From Notospermus geniculatus (taxonomy: Eukaryota; Nemertea; Pilidiophora; Heteronemertea; Lineidae): a stretch of 64,000 nucleotides of DNA. The position numbers were made by a program, and so were the translations under genes. Positions 1-11,372 of this stretch are shown one piece after another. The notes under the pieces are model-generated. The model was not told where the DNA came from, searched no databases, and saw only the letters and a list, made by a program, of their open reading frames with translations. The stretch is from positions 210,111 through 274,110 of the forward strand of contig NMRB01000524.1 of the NCBI GenBank assembly GCA_002633025.1. The letters run 5' to 3'. Every line of letters begins with the position of its first letter. Position 1 is the first letter of the stretch.

Positions 1-1
1 G

Positions 2-41
<40 letters not shown>

Positions 42-42
42 T
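1..42. repeat. (GTGC)n microsatellite
   Basis: About ten perfect GTGC units open the window. The array probably continues to the left, so its true length is unknown. Confidence 0.95.
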
Positions 43-853
43 GTATTTGGGTGCAAATGAGGACATGTAAACCAAGACATTTTTTTTACCTTTGACATTA
101 TGACGTTTTTGACATTTTACCAGTTAGGCCATCAGGGCTTAACACGTTGGACAGGAACAGGGAGGATTTGAAACTAGGTGTTGGCATCGTTAGTGTCATT
201 TGGTGCAACCCAGCCAGTTGCATTGTGAGTCAGTCGTATCGAAAGGTTGTAATTGTAAATCTTGTAGAAATGTGATGCCGTGTATAATTTCTCCCAAGTG
301 CGCAATGGGAGAGATAGAAATTGATTTGTAATCTTCAGTCGCATATTTCCTAGAATCCTGAGTGCAAGATCATCTCGTGTAACATTATCCAACTTTCGGT
401 TCGAACCAGTTCATTAGTTTATTAAGTGCAGTCATTTTGATCGATCGTTGGCCTTCCGTTTGCAATATTGCATAATTTCACTGTATAAAAGTGGCCGACG
501 GCGGCGCATTTCTCACTTTTGCTTGTGCCGTCGTCTCCTGCACGCCTCTGACTCGAGGTTTTCCCGAAGGCTCACGATCTGGTATGTACGAGTCTGCTTG
601 CCGAACTTTTACGTCGAATCTTTGCCGAATTTCTGTAAGATTTGTTAGTGCGACTTATCTATCTTTTACCTTGTTAACTTTCAGTCACCGTGTCGTGTCG
701 TGTCGTGTTGTGTACCGTGTCGTGTACCGAGTACGTGTGTGTACGTTTCCGTTCAATCTAGATGTATCGTAGCGTGTAATTTGTGTACGAGATGAGGCCT
801 CCAAATATACGCGATTCTGCCACTACGAATTCTTGACTCGTTCCTATCCTTTA
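43..853. other. No gene recognised
   Basis: Several short open frames, none with recognisable content. A TATA-like TATAAAAG lies at 484-491 and a GTGTC-rich low-complexity stretch at about 684-748. The TATA-like site followed by about 350 bp could be a retrotransposon LTR, but no paired copy is visible. Confidence 0.5.
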
Positions 854-1217
854 AGGCCCGTTTCCACTAGAGCGTTTTTGCGCGGCGCATGACGCCGCGT
901 TTTTGCGAGCGGAAATCCGCTGAGAATGCTCTAATGGATATCCCTTTATCCCTTTCCACTTGAGCGGGACGGTGAAAACGATCGAATATTGCGCAACGGA
1001 GAACGCCGGCGGACAAAAGCCGATTGCTCGAATAGCATTCAAAGCGTATTCCGCGGCGTACTTCTGTACATTCCGAGCTGTATTCGATGCACGGTGTATG
1101 GTGTATGAAACGCCCTAATGGAAACCCCTCCAGAAAATGACCACCGCCGCGATATCCGTCGCGCAAAAACGCGTCGCTTTTCCGCGAGCGAAAAAACGCT
1201 CTAGTGGAAACGGGCCT
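854..1217. mobile_element. Harbinger-type MITE, 364 bp, TTA target duplication
   Basis: The ends are inverted repeats beginning AGGCCCGTTTCCACTAGAGC. Both flanks are TTA (851-853 and 1218-1220), the usual 3 bp PIF/Harbinger target. The inside is GC-rich with many GCGTTTTT/AAAAACGC motifs, and no transposase is encoded. It is non-autonomous and needs a source elsewhere. Confidence 0.85.
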
Positions 1218-1296
1218 TTACACTAGGCCTAGGCCTGTTGCTGAGAATGTGAGTTTTTGCGCATACGACTGTCACCTACGTGGGAGGAGCTCTACG

Positions 1297-1560
1297 GTAG
1301 GCTAGGGTTAGGGTTGTAAGGGTTGTTAGGGTTATGGTTGTTAGGGTTGTTAGGGCTAGGGTTGTTAGGGTTGTAAGGGTTGTTAGGGTTATGGTTGTTA
1401 GGGTTAGGGTTGTTAGGGCTAGGGTTGTTAGGGTTGTAAGGGTTGTTAGGGTTATGGCTGTTAGGATTATGGTTGTTAGGGTTAAGATCGTGCCTTGGCT
1501 TAGGCCTGGCCTGGGCTAGGGTTGTGCTTCAAGCTAGGGTTAAATTAGGGCTAGGGTTAG
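1297..1560. repeat. Degenerate telomere-like minisatellite
   Basis: Around 35 variants of GTTAGGGTT, GTTGTTAGGG and GTAAGGGTT follow one another. This is the TTAGGG telomere motif in imperfect form, so an interstitial telomere-like array or a minisatellite that resembles one. Perfect TTAGGG units occur at 32315-32355. Confidence 0.8.
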
Positions 1561-1564
1561 AACA

Positions 1565-1626
1565 CGGGTGTGCGTGTGCGTGTGCGTGTATGTGTGTGTG
1601 TGTCTGTGTGTGTGTGTATCTGTCTG
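1565..1626. repeat. TG/TGCG microsatellite
   Basis: GTGTGCG followed by GTGTGTGTCTGTGTGTG and TCTG units, directly after the telomere-like array. Confidence 0.85.
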
Positions 1627-2114
1627 TCTGTTCAGACTGTCACACCTATAACTTTGTTCCTGCAAGAGCTACAGACCTGGAAATGTGACCTACCCCCATG
1701 TAACATGACCTGAGCTACAAGATGGAATGAAAATTTTCAGTCTCCGATACCTGGTTCATGGTGAAATTGATATATCGAAAGTTGAGATTTTGTCTGTCAC
1801 ACTTTTGTTTCTTGAATAACTTGTCTCCGAGGCAAGGTAGAACACCAGTAACAAGTTCCTTCCCTATGTTTATGACCCTTGGCAAGATACTCGCATCAAT
1901 AAATTTATTCTCCAAGGTCAGCATCATAATGATATTGATATATCAAATTTGATATTTTGACATATCGGGAGATCTGCCACAGTATATGACTTGAAACTGG
2001 TACCACAACATCACAGCTCATCCACGGATGTTATTGCAACTGAAATTTTCAGTTTGCACCTGCTCGGTTGCATGATATTTGCTGATATCATGGCGAGATT
2101 TGATATTCAAATTT

Positions 2115-2950
2115 GATAACATGACATAAGTCAGAATCTGGTGATGGTAGAAGCATAAAACCTTCACCTACACCTAGGTTATCAAGGATGAGCTTTCGAT
2201 TTACGTAATGACCTTGAAGGTCAGAGGTCAAGGTCAAGGTCAAACAGTTCTAAAGTGCAAACCTCCTCGGAATTTCAGTAGAAAACTAATTAGAAGCCTG
2301 AATTAACCATCCCTATAGGTTAATAATCAAGCATCCTGTTCCAGTTACGCAATACTTCTCAAGGTCAGAGGTCAAGGTCACAGTCAACCGTCACAGATAA
2401 CATGAGATAAGTCAGAACCTGGTGATTGTGGAAGCCTAAGACCTTCACCTACACCTAGGTTATCAACGATCAGCTTTTAGATTACGCAATAACGTTGCAG
2501 GTCAGAGGTCAAGGTCAAGGTCAGACAGTTCTAAAGTGCAAATCTGCTCAGAATTTCAGGAGAAAACTATATACAAGCCTGAAACAACCATCTCCTATAA
2601 GTTTAATCAAGGATGCCTGTTCCAGGTACGCAATACTTCTCAAGGTCAGAGGTCAAGGTCACAGTCAACTGTGACAGATAACATGATATAAGTCAGAACC
2701 TGGTTATGGTGGAAGCCTAAAATCTTCACCTACACCAAGGTTATCAAGGATGACCTTTCGGATTACACAATGACCTTTAAGGTCAGAGGTCAAGGTCACA
2801 TTCAAACAGTTCTAAAATCCAAATCTAGTCAGAATTTCAGGGGAAAACTAATTAGAGGCCAGCATTAACCATCCCCTACAGGTTTAATCAAAGATCCCTG
2901 TTTCAGTTACGCAATGCCTCTCAAGGTCAGAGGTCAAGGTCACAGTTAAT
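2115..2950. repeat. Three 281 bp tandem units with AGGTCA clusters
   Basis: Units begin with GATAACATGA-like sequence at 2115, 2396 and 2677, giving a regular 281 bp period. Each unit has two clusters of the form AGGTCAGAGGTCAAGGTCA, which are direct AGGTCA half-sites spaced by one base. Degenerate related sequence leads in from about 1715, and a lone diverged unit sits at 58830-58925, so the unit is also dispersed. No coding content is seen. Confidence 0.85.
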
Positions 2951-3509
2951 TAGCTCCAGAGTAGTAACTTTTCATCGGAAACCATTGACATCGCTCCGAT
3001 GTCCTTTTCTTGTTCACAAAGTTTGGCCTTCAAAGGTTTCCGGATCCTAGAATGGTGAATCAATGCAGCACCATCGGAGCAGCTCCACGAATCATGCAGG
3101 GACTTCGCGGCACATTGATGTGTCCTAGGCATCTTGTGGCAGTATAAAACATGTCCATCTAAAATTTTAAAAAAAATTTAAGTTGATTGATTTTATATTC
3201 ACCACAGGGCTCGAAAATAAGGTTTTTCACCCGGAAGCTAAGAACAGCTCCAGGGGTGCTTTCACAATGGAGCACTAAGCAATTTTTCTGAACCTGTTTG
3301 ATTCAAAGTGTGTACATTATGCCAGTTATGCCTGGCACTGTTTTTAGCTCCAGACATTGCAGTTGTCTGGATCAGAAGGCCATTTCCTAGAAGCTATTGC
3401 TCCAGAGCTTCCGACTATTTTCGAGCCCTGTCACCAATAACACCATCATCAGTGGAGGACTTACCCATCAACTCCTTGTATTACTATATGATTGTGTTCC
3501 GCAAAATCA

Positions 3510-6080
3510 TACATGTAATATTAAAATGTAACAGCTTATACCAGTCTAAAATTATGGACAGTTAAGTTAGCAAAACAGTAATTTAGCTGTAAATGATTTT
3601 TAAAGAATACTAGCATCTTCTGAAGAGACTTGAAATTTCTAAATTTTGCCACTCCACAAAGGGAGTTCATAATTCATACCTATTCCCCTTTCTAGAAGGC
3701 ATGGTATTGTCTTTCTACAAGGCACGGTAAGGAAGGCCTGAAAGAAAGAGTTAAAAGTTTATGACCATGTAATATTATCAGTGCTTCATGTAAAGTGGGT
3801 GCAGTAATGCTCGCCCCCCGCCACACCTGAAAAATTGCACCAAGAAGATCAATTGATTGCACCCCTTGGCATCCTTGAAGAAACTGCAGAACACCAAATT
3901 TCAAGGGTGTGAGCTGTTCTCCTCAAGCCTTTGATTATTAGCTATACTGATTGAACTCGTGCAGATTTCAAACATGAAACACTGTGTTATGTTTTTATCC
4001 AGTACATGTATTATTCACATGAACAAAGCAATTCATCTCAATAAATACCGACTTGAATGAACACTCACCTGTCATGGTACAGCCACAACAAAAGAAAATG
4101 AAATGGTCCATGGACCATGTGCTCACCTGGGTGAACGTACCAGAAAAACAAATGACAAATGTTAAATCGAAATGTTCCAGGGTCATGTATCCTCGTTAGA
4201 TGCACCTGATAAAAATTTGGCGAAAATCCAGTTCAGGAGTTACATGTACTGGACTTTGAGCTTTGGTTATGGCCACCTGGTGGCCAAGCGGAGAATTGAA
4301 TCGGACCAAAAAGTGGTGTCATAGGTCATCTGACATAGGGATGTATATGTACCAAGTTTCAAGTCAATAGCCCAAGCAGTTACGAAACGCACCACCAAAT
4401 GACTAAATTTGAACTTTGACCTCTGTGACCTTGAAAAGTCGGTCAAATCAAAAACCTCTTACTTATGTCATGCATCCTCATTAGAAGCACCAATGATAAA
4501 AATTTGGAGAGGATCCACTCATCAGTTCATGAGTTATTGCACTTTTTGTGTTTTTGGTTTCCGCCACCTGGTGGCCAAGCTAAGAGTCAAATCGGACCGA
4601 AACTTGGGGTCATAGGTCATCTGACCTAGGGGTATATATGTACCAAATTTCAGGTCAATAGCACCTGCGGTTACGAAACGTGCCACTTAAAGGCAAAATT
4701 TTGAACTTTGACCTCTGTGACCTTGAAAAGTAGGTCAAACCAAAAACCCGTTATATATGTAATGTATCCTCATTAGATACACCTATGATAAAAATTTGGA
4801 GGTGATCCAGTCATTAGTTCAGGAGTTATTGCACTTTTTGTGTTTTTGGTTTCCGCCACCTGGTGGCCAAGCTAAGAGTCGAATCGGACCGAAACTTGGT
4901 ATCATAGGTCATCTGACCTAGGGGTATATATGTACCAAGTTTCAGATCAATAGCTCCAGCGGTTACAAAACGTGCCCTGCTAACGGAACACGACGGACGA
5001 CGACGACGACGACGGACGACGGACGCAGACCCACGACAAGAGCTCACCCCAGGTGAGCTAAAAACTGTTACATTTTCTCACCACTGCTTTGGTCCTGAAA
5101 GGAAAATATCAGATTTAAATGTAACAGCTCAGACCAGTCCACTTCTGGACAGTTTACCGGCAACAGGACGTTGTCCTCAGTCCGCAGATATGATCATGAG
5201 TTAAATTAGAAAAATAGTAATTTAGCTGTCAATGATTTTTTTAAGAATACATGTACTAGTATCTTCTGAACAGGCTTGCAATATCTAAATTTTGCCACTC
5301 AACCGAGGGAATTCATAATTCATACTTATTCCCCTTTCTACAAGACAAGGTATTCCAATCTCTATAATAAAGCATGCAGTGTTTCTGCCAGAGGGGGGAT
5401 GATCCCCTCCTCAAAAATTTCAAGGAGGGGATATTATGATTGTTTTTTTATCCATTTCTTGACATGTCAACAAAGAAATTATTTATTCGACAAATCTTGA
5501 GTTGAATACTCACCTGTCATGGAGCAGCTGCAACATTACAAAAAAAACCTGCCACATTTTCCAACCAATGTTTTAATCCTGAAAGAAAGAAAAACCACTT
5601 GAGGCCACCAGTCCAAAGTTCTGAACAGTTTAATTAGCAAAACAGCAATTTAGCTGCCAAGGATTTTTCAGGATACTAATATCTTCAGAAGAAATTTGAA
5701 ATTCCTACATTTTGCCACTCCAGAGAGGGAATTCATAATTCATACCGGTACCTATTCCCCTTTCTACAAGGCAAGGTATTCCCCTTTCTACAAGGCAAGG
5801 CATTCACCTTTTACAAGGCAAGGTAACTTTCCACAAGGTACGCTAAGGAGTACATCTTAATCTTACATGTTTAAAAGACAAAGTTGGTTCACTATTTTTG
5901 GTTTCATTTATTTGGTTCTGGTCTTCTCAAGAGACGGTAACAAATACATGTATTAACTTGAATTACTCACCTGTAATGGTACAGCCAAAAGAAAAACAAA
6001 TTAGGCCCAGGCCTACCACATTTTCCTGCCCAGTTTTAAAAATAAGCACCTGAAAGAAAAATAAACAGTTTAAGTCTGAG
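3510..6080. repeat. Degenerate tandem array, three units of about 430-470 bp
   Basis: Related blocks recur at about 3575-3700, 5203-5346 and 5627-5780 (shared core GAATTCATAATTCATAC then TTCCCCTTTCTA). A second shared block, ACTCACCTGTCATGG-like, recurs at about 4067, 5510 and 5965. The first unit is interrupted by the element at 4121-5058. Read on the minus strand the second block looks like a repeated splice donor (ACAG followed by GTGAGT), but no coherent exon could be traced. Confidence 0.6.
4121..5058. mobile_element. 938 bp element with GCTCACCTGGG inverted ends and internal repeats
   Basis: The ends are GCTCACCTGGG (4121) and CCCAGGTGAGC (to 5058). Inside are three units of about 285-293 bp, each with ATAAAAATTTGG, CCACCTGGTGGCCAAG and TTTGACCTCTGTGACCTTGA. 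A short GACGGACGAC array (about 4990-5030) precedes the right end. It is non-coding. It splits the first unit of the surrounding array, so it is probably an insertion, though no clear target duplication was found. Confidence 0.6.
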
Positions 6081-6381
6081 AGAATACTGCCAAAAAATAT
6101 TTCAAGGATAACTCACAATATTCTGATAGAATAGCCTATCCTATGCCTACATGTAGGCCCCCCGCCCCCCGATGCAGCAGGACTCATTCTATCAACTATC
6201 AAACTGCGTGTACTATACGGGCGTGATAGGCTATAGGCCCTAGGGGAGCCTGCCTAGCGTGAGTGAGTGGCGGGGCGGGCAACAACCACACTAGGCCTAT
6301 AGCTAGGCCTACCCACCCAGGCCTAAAGAGGTCAGCAGGCCTGGCTATAAATTGTGAATAAAACCCTTCCCCCATGTCAGT

Positions 6382-6472
6382 GGGTGATATGAATAAAAAT
6401 CAGTATCTACTAGCTAGTAGTTACTAAAAGTAAAAGTAACTAGTTCCAAGGTTTTACTCCAAGTAGAAGTAA
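6382..6472 (+). mobile_element. Left-end fragment of the 17.8 kb Harbinger element
   Basis: These 91 bases appear identical to 17774-17864, starting at the exact transposon end GGGTGATATG. The match stops at the single N at 6473, followed at once by BEL/Pao sequence. It may be a real truncated copy or a scaffold-join artefact. Confidence 0.8.
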
Positions 6473-6477
6473 NAACT

Positions 6478-7467
6478 GACGATTGTACCCGAGGCCTGTC
6501 TGTTTCGGAACTGACTCCTGAGCATCCGTGGTTCGCTGGTCCAGAGTTTCTCTGGTCTGACATTAATGAATCAAAGTGGCTATCGCCAGTTCACACGTCA
6601 GAGCTGGACCAGAAGGACTGTACGATGGTCGGGTACGATGGAATGATACAGACGTTCTCTGCTCTCAATAGTACACTCTAAAAACTAAAGAGTTAAAGGA
6701 ACTCCTAAAGAGTTAAAGTAACACCTAAAGAGCCTGTACAGTGAGTGCTCTTTAAAGAGCACTCACTGTACAGGCTCTTTGGGAGTTCCTTTAACTCTTT
6801 AGGAGTTCCTTTAACTCTTTAGTTTTTAGAGTGTATTGACATTTCTAAATGCTCGAACTTGTCTCGTCTACGCCGCATAACTGCATGGATCACGAGTTTC
6901 TGTCACAATGCAGGATCAAGTGGTAACAGGCTTTCTGGAAGCTTTTTGAGATTTATTGCGCCCCCAAAGCAGATATTTTGTGACAACGGTACCAACCTCG
7001 TGGCTGCTAGCCGGGAGGTGGGACACGCTTTGAGGACTTTAGATAAGCACAAAACTCATGTGAGCTCTGATTCTCAAGATCTAGAACCACTAACTCTTGG
7101 TCATTTTTTGCAGAAAGCTAGCCATGATACATCATCCATTGTTGAAACCTTTGATTCTGACCTTTCTAGCCGAAAAAGGTGGCGCCAGGTGCAGGGTTTG
7201 ACAGACCACTTTTGGAAGCGCTGGAGACGAGAGTACCTGTCCTCCAGAACCCTCATGGCCAAATGGAGGGATGATGTCATGAATATCAAACCAAATAGTG
7301 TCGTCCTGATTGTAGATGGCAATGCTTCAGGTGGTGCTTGGCCAATGGGCAGAGTTGTCGAGGTTTGTCCCAGCAGCGACGGCCGTGTCAGAGTCGCCAA
7401 AGTGCGAACAAGTGCTGATATCTTGACCAGACCAGTGGCGAAACTCTGTCTATTGGAAGAAGCGTAA
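6478..7467 (+). pseudogene. BEL/Pao retrotransposon pol remnant
   Basis: Two open stretches carry the C-terminal part of a BEL/Pao polyprotein. The first (6478-6671) has the LTPEHPWFAGPEFLW region that lies between RNase H and integrase. The second (6859-7467) starts with SRLRRITAWI, continues to an integrase core motif (IFCDNGTN, holding one catalytic Asp), jumps over most of the remaining core and ends in the DUF5641-like domain (KRWRQVQGLTDHFWKRWRREY, GGAWPMGRVVEV, then LTRPVAKLCLLE before the stop). Gag, protease, reverse transcriptase and the rest of the catalytic triad are absent, and a palindromic MITE (6674-6833) interrupts it. The copy is dead. The family assignment rests on several co-linear motifs and is fairly safe. 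Confidence 0.85.
6674..6833. mobile_element. 160 bp palindromic MITE, TA target
   Basis: A nearly perfect palindrome: CACTCTAAAAACTAAAGAG at the left end is inverted at the right, with TTTAAA at the centre. TA flanks both sides (6672-6673 and 6834-6835), as in Tc1/mariner MITEs. It inserted into the BEL/Pao pol sequence and is therefore younger. Confidence 0.9.
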
Positions 7468-7493
7468 TTTGAATGATAGAAGTCAGATCTTGG

Positions 7494-8368
7494 TGTAAAT
7501 TGCGAATAGACATTTGATTGCTTGTATACTTGATATTTATTATAAGTCGTGGCTCGCGGTCATTGTGTAATTGATCTTCGGGGTGACCGTCGGGAATTAT
7601 GTTTAGGCTAACCAGTCATTGCAAAATTGGCGCTGGGGTGATTGGTTGGAATAACACCTTTGGCTTGCTTGTTGCTATGCAAATTGTTCCTCGGGGTAAC
7701 TAGCAAGAAGATAACATGAATTGATATTGGTACTTATATGCATATTGCTTAATTATGCAGGCCTGCTTATAACCCGATTAGTTCCCTAAGTTTAATTCAG
7801 GAAGTTTAAATGTTCAAGTTGATTTTGTTGTTCAGACGACGCAACTTGAGTAGCGTGCGTCAGGGGCGCGGCCATGTGAGTTCCGTTTAGTACATTCTTA
7901 TTATAGTTTCCTAAAATATAATCAGTTTCCTCTTGTTGGTCTGATCTGGTCTGATCTGTTTCCCTTNTAAAATAGTTTCCTAAAATATAATCAGTTTCCT
8001 CTTGTTGGTATGATCTGGTCTGATCTGTTTCCCTTTTTTTCGCTCTGCTGGCAACAGTTTACCCCTATTACGTAATTTTTCGCTATATATTGTCGCTGTT
8101 CGGACGTCGGAACTCACTTGTGTCGCGGTCCTGGCTAGCACGTTGCTGGGTTGTTTTTTGGCCAAAATTTGGTGAGTCTTCTACATATTTGCCGGTTTTT
8201 AAATTCATTCTATCCTGCCTGATGTTTTGCTAATTGTTATATTTATACTTTTAGTTCACCGTGACTGTGATGATGTTGCCGTGAATGTCAAGTCGGAGCT
8301 CTGCCATAACGAATAAAACGTTACTACGAATTCTGTGTCATCTTGCTATTTTGTCACGAGTGGTTACA
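7494..8368 (+). repeat. Probable 3' LTR of the BEL/Pao element
   Basis: Just after the pol stop the sequence runs from TGTAA (7494) to TTACA (8364-8368), the short inverted ends expected of an LTR. It has a TATA-like CTATATATT near 8083 and AATAAA near 8311, a U3-R-U5-like arrangement. The length includes a duplicated stretch around the N at 7967. No 5' LTR is in the window, so the borders are inferred. Confidence 0.45.
7905..8036. repeat. About 62 bp direct duplication around a single N
   Basis: The stretch 7905-7966 is repeated at 7974-8036 with one difference, and the N at 7967 lies at the junction. This is typical of two overlapping contig ends placed side by side without merging. Confidence 0.7.
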
Positions 8369-8377
8369 AGGGCCGCT

Positions 8378-8634
8378 ACATGTACGTTAGCCTAGATTCA
8401 AATCTACACAGATGACCCTGCGCTCACATCGTTCGTGGGGTTCTCATTAATTCAGTCTTTTTGTATCATAAGATCAACTAGTCGGAATTCAAAATTTGCA
8501 GTAAACGTGCAGAAGGGTCTCTCCTATCATATGGAAGAGCCAGAATGCAAATCTGTTGAGGTTTAAAGGGATACTGTCCACATTCATAAAATGCTAAATT
8601 TGTAAGTTCAACCTTTATGGTTGATTCCTTTATG
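8378..8634 (+). mobile_element. Truncated copy of the CATAAAGG-ended family
   Basis: Matches the right half of the complete copies at 51930-52419 and 35962-36438, ending in the same CCTTTATG. The left end is missing. The truncation lies next to the LTR end at 8368. Confidence 0.8.
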
Positions 8635-8800
8635 CCTATACACATCCTCAAAAATAGATACATGTAAGCGAGCGATGACATCCTGCATGTTGACGTAGCA
8701 TTGTTCAGGACATGTAGACAGGTTCATTTCTCTGGATTGTTGACAGTACCGGTAAAGTAAAGTCGTCTCCGAATTTCGCGAATTTTCGACCCCAGCGGGG

Positions 8801-8894
8801 GTCTTCCTCAGGCACTTTGTAATAGAGATCCCAGTATTAAGTGAATTTGCTCATTCACTTCTGGGATCTCTACTAGGAGGTGCCTCAGGAAGAC
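8801..8894. repeat. 94 bp hairpin
   Basis: GTCTTCCTCAGGCAC and AGAGATCCCAG are inverted at CTGGGATCTCT and GTGCCTCAGGAAGAC-like sequence, with a loop of roughly 25 bases. It could be a tiny MITE; no target duplication is evident. Confidence 0.7.
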
Positions 8895-9578
8895 AGAGAT
8901 AAATGTGAAAGGATATGTAGACAAGCATGAGGAGGGCAAGAACGTGGAGAAATCTGATTTTTCTGGGCTTTGCCCTTGCACTGTTTGTGGTGTCGCAGCT
9001 TATTGGCTTATTCCGTCAATCTTTTTGGTGTTTTCTCTCTGTAAGTGTCATTTTATGCAAGTTGGGAATTTCCTCCACACAGAGATTTAGTGATGAAAAA
9101 AATGGAATTCATGTAATTCTGCCATTTTCTGAGTACCAACAACTAAAACCCTGTACAAAAACTGAACCAAAAGCGGGGACTGCAAGATATAATTTTCTGC
9201 TTGGCTCTCAGATTAGGTTTTGGCTCTTGGCTCTAAAATTAGGTTCTGGCTCTTGGCTCTCGGCTAATTTCACTCAGTTTGGGATCATTTTTGGATGTGG
9301 ATTCTCGCAAAAACTTGGTTTTCATCGTATTTTCCGTGTGATTGACCTTTTGAGTGACTTTTGGGAGGCTCGAAAGGGTTTTGGGTCTTCACTGCCAATG
9401 TACAGTACTGTGGCGTAGACATTCGGCGATCGTCGAACAACGCTGGTACTCAGTGCGCATGCGGGTGTTACTCTTTTGGCGCTGTGTATAAAGGTATCGG
9501 TGTGAGGTACAAATAAATAGTTTTTGTTACCCCTCAGCCCAAGTTGTTTTGTAAGGTTTTGTCTTCATAAGTACACTC
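8895..9578. other. No gene recognised
   Basis: A 163-codon open frame at 8927-9418 has Leu/Phe-rich low-complexity content driven by repeated TTGGCTCT words (about 9205-9265). No domain is recognised and it is probably not coding. Confidence 0.4.
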
Positions 9579-10851
9579 AGGGTGGTCCACAAAAATGTGA
9601 CACATTTTGTTTTATTTTGTTCCACCTCTTGATTTTCTTGTGAGTTATAGAGTACAGCTATAAGTTTTATCTGTTCAGTATGGAGCCAGGATATCATCAG
9701 TGGCAGAGCGGACAAAAATCGTTGAATATTACTTTTCGACAAAATCTGTAATCTTGACCCAGAGACATTTTCGTCGTGACTTTCCTGGAAGGAAAATACC
9801 GTCTCGGAATGCAATCAAACACTTGTTGGAGAAGTTCAGAGACACTGCTAGCGTACAATGGAAATAGTACCGGTATGTCACATTTTGGTACTTTCGAGAA
9901 AAATGGGTTTATGTTTCCAGGTCCAATATCAAGAGTTGGAATGACAACTTGGAAGAGTTTTGTTGCGGAAAACACTTCTAGGCCTAGGCCTAATTAATTG
10001 TTCTGAAGTACATTTCAAGATGTTTCAAAAAATATGTTATGTAACAGAATTAAATGCGACTTGCTATGTTTTACCTCTGTTTTCATGCTGACTTTGCAAA
10101 GGTAAAAACCTAGTAAGTCACAATTCTGATGCTTATTGATGTCTCTTGGGGTAATAAATGAGACACATTGTGTATAGACAAATAGAAATTTTATTCATTT
10201 GAAAATTGAAACCATTTCGAACTTCCTAACACTCTTCAGTGACTCACCTGAGGTACAGAGGAAAAACATAGCAAGTCACAGGTCCACATCACTTCACAAA
10301 GCAGGCAAGTGTGCTCTTACTAGGTTTTACTTTGGGAAGCAATGACCGAGTGGTGCACTTACTATGTTTTGCCTCTCTCATTCTGAGGCTTTGGCGGACA
10401 TTTTGTAAACAAAAACTGTCTATCATGATGAACAAATACATACCAAATACGAATTTGGCCTTAACTCATTTTTTCCAAAAATGTGACTAACTAGGTATTT
10501 CCATTGGACGCTAGAACTGGCAGTGTGACTAACAACAATAAGAACCATTTAGTGGTCCACCTTTGTCCGCAAGAACCCCCGCACATGTTCAGGATGTTCG
10601 AACTCGTCTTGAGGAGTCTCCACGGAAATCAGCGGAAGCGGTGATTCAGCAGGGAGTAGCTTGGATCGAACATATTATCAATTATTGAAATAACTCAGAA
10701 ACCGGTTCGTCTTTTGAAAAGTGCTTTTCAGGGCAAAAACGTACATACGTATTGCTATGACCAATCTCTGGCTGAAAGCATTTTGAAAAATCTTAAGATT
10801 TGTAGAAATTACAAACTAACGAAATGTGTCACATTTTTGTGGACCACCCTA
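9579..10851. mobile_element. Degenerate mariner-like element, 1.27 kb
   Basis: Inverted ends AGGGTGGTCCACAAAAATGTG (left) and its complement (right, ending at 10851). Two transposase-like remnants lie inside on the plus strand. The catalytic domain is missing and no clean target duplication is left. Confidence 0.75.
9688..9868 (+). pseudogene. N-terminal helix-turn-helix remnant of a mariner-like transposase
   Basis: About 58 in-frame codons read like the DUF4817-type DNA-binding region found at the start of many transposable-element proteins: KIVEYYFSTKS, then TQRHFRRDFPGRK and NAIKHLLEKFRDTASVQ, then a stop. A second piece at about 10570-10690 (TPAHVQDVRTRLEESPRKSA) matches the region that normally follows. 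The catalytic DDE/D part is gone and the two pieces are about 700 bp apart, so the gene is non-functional. Confidence 0.65.
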
Positions 10852-11044
10852 TGTCAGGAACCATATGACATTTACGATGTCGCTTGTTGATTTTTTATTT
10901 TTTAATTCAAACTCAAAATGTTACTCCTAGTTAGAATATTAACTACAATTAATTTTTTTAGGTTAATGCCTCCATCTTATAAGCATTACTAACACTGATT
11001 GATACTTCACAGTTAAGGCCTTCAGATCCCCACAGATCCATTAA

Positions 11045-11248
11045 GGGTAATGTAAAGTGACTCGAAATCTCGGATTTTTGAAGCAAAAAATCTGACTAAC
11101 TGCACAAAAAAATGGGAAAATAAGGCTCGGGGGCCCTCGGGAACCGTCATAGGAAGGTGCCCCGAGCCTGATTTTCTCAATTCAGTGTGCAGTCGGACAG
11201 ATTTTTTTGCGTCAAAAATTCGAGATTTCGAGTCACTTTTCATAACCC
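11045..11248. mobile_element. 204 bp MITE with TTAA target
   Basis: Long inverted arms (TGTAAAGTGACTCGAAAT at the left, inverted at the right) with GGCTCGGGGGCCCTCGGGAA in the middle. TTAA flanks both sides (11041-11044, 11249-11252), as for piggyBac-type elements. A second copy is at 41314-41516. Confidence 0.85.
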
Positions 11249-11372
11249 TTAAATAAAATATATCACAACAGAATAGATTTAGCTTCATTTAGCCCTGAAC
11301 AGTTTAATTGTCCTGAGGATTTTTTCCTTCTTCACCTCGCATGAAGACTCGTTAACCCGACCTCGTACATCT

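Noticed and set aside
1334-1519. Frame rich in Val and Arg
   Set aside because: Translation of the degenerate TTAGGG minisatellite.
2115-2950. CRISPR-like array, because of regular direct repeats
   Set aside because: The 281 bp units are contiguous without unique spacers, and this is eukaryotic DNA.
4040-6000. Repeated mini-exons with donor ACAG/GTGAGT on the minus strand
   Set aside because: The three copies disagree in the coding part and lack recognisable acceptors; more simply a repeated non-coding unit.
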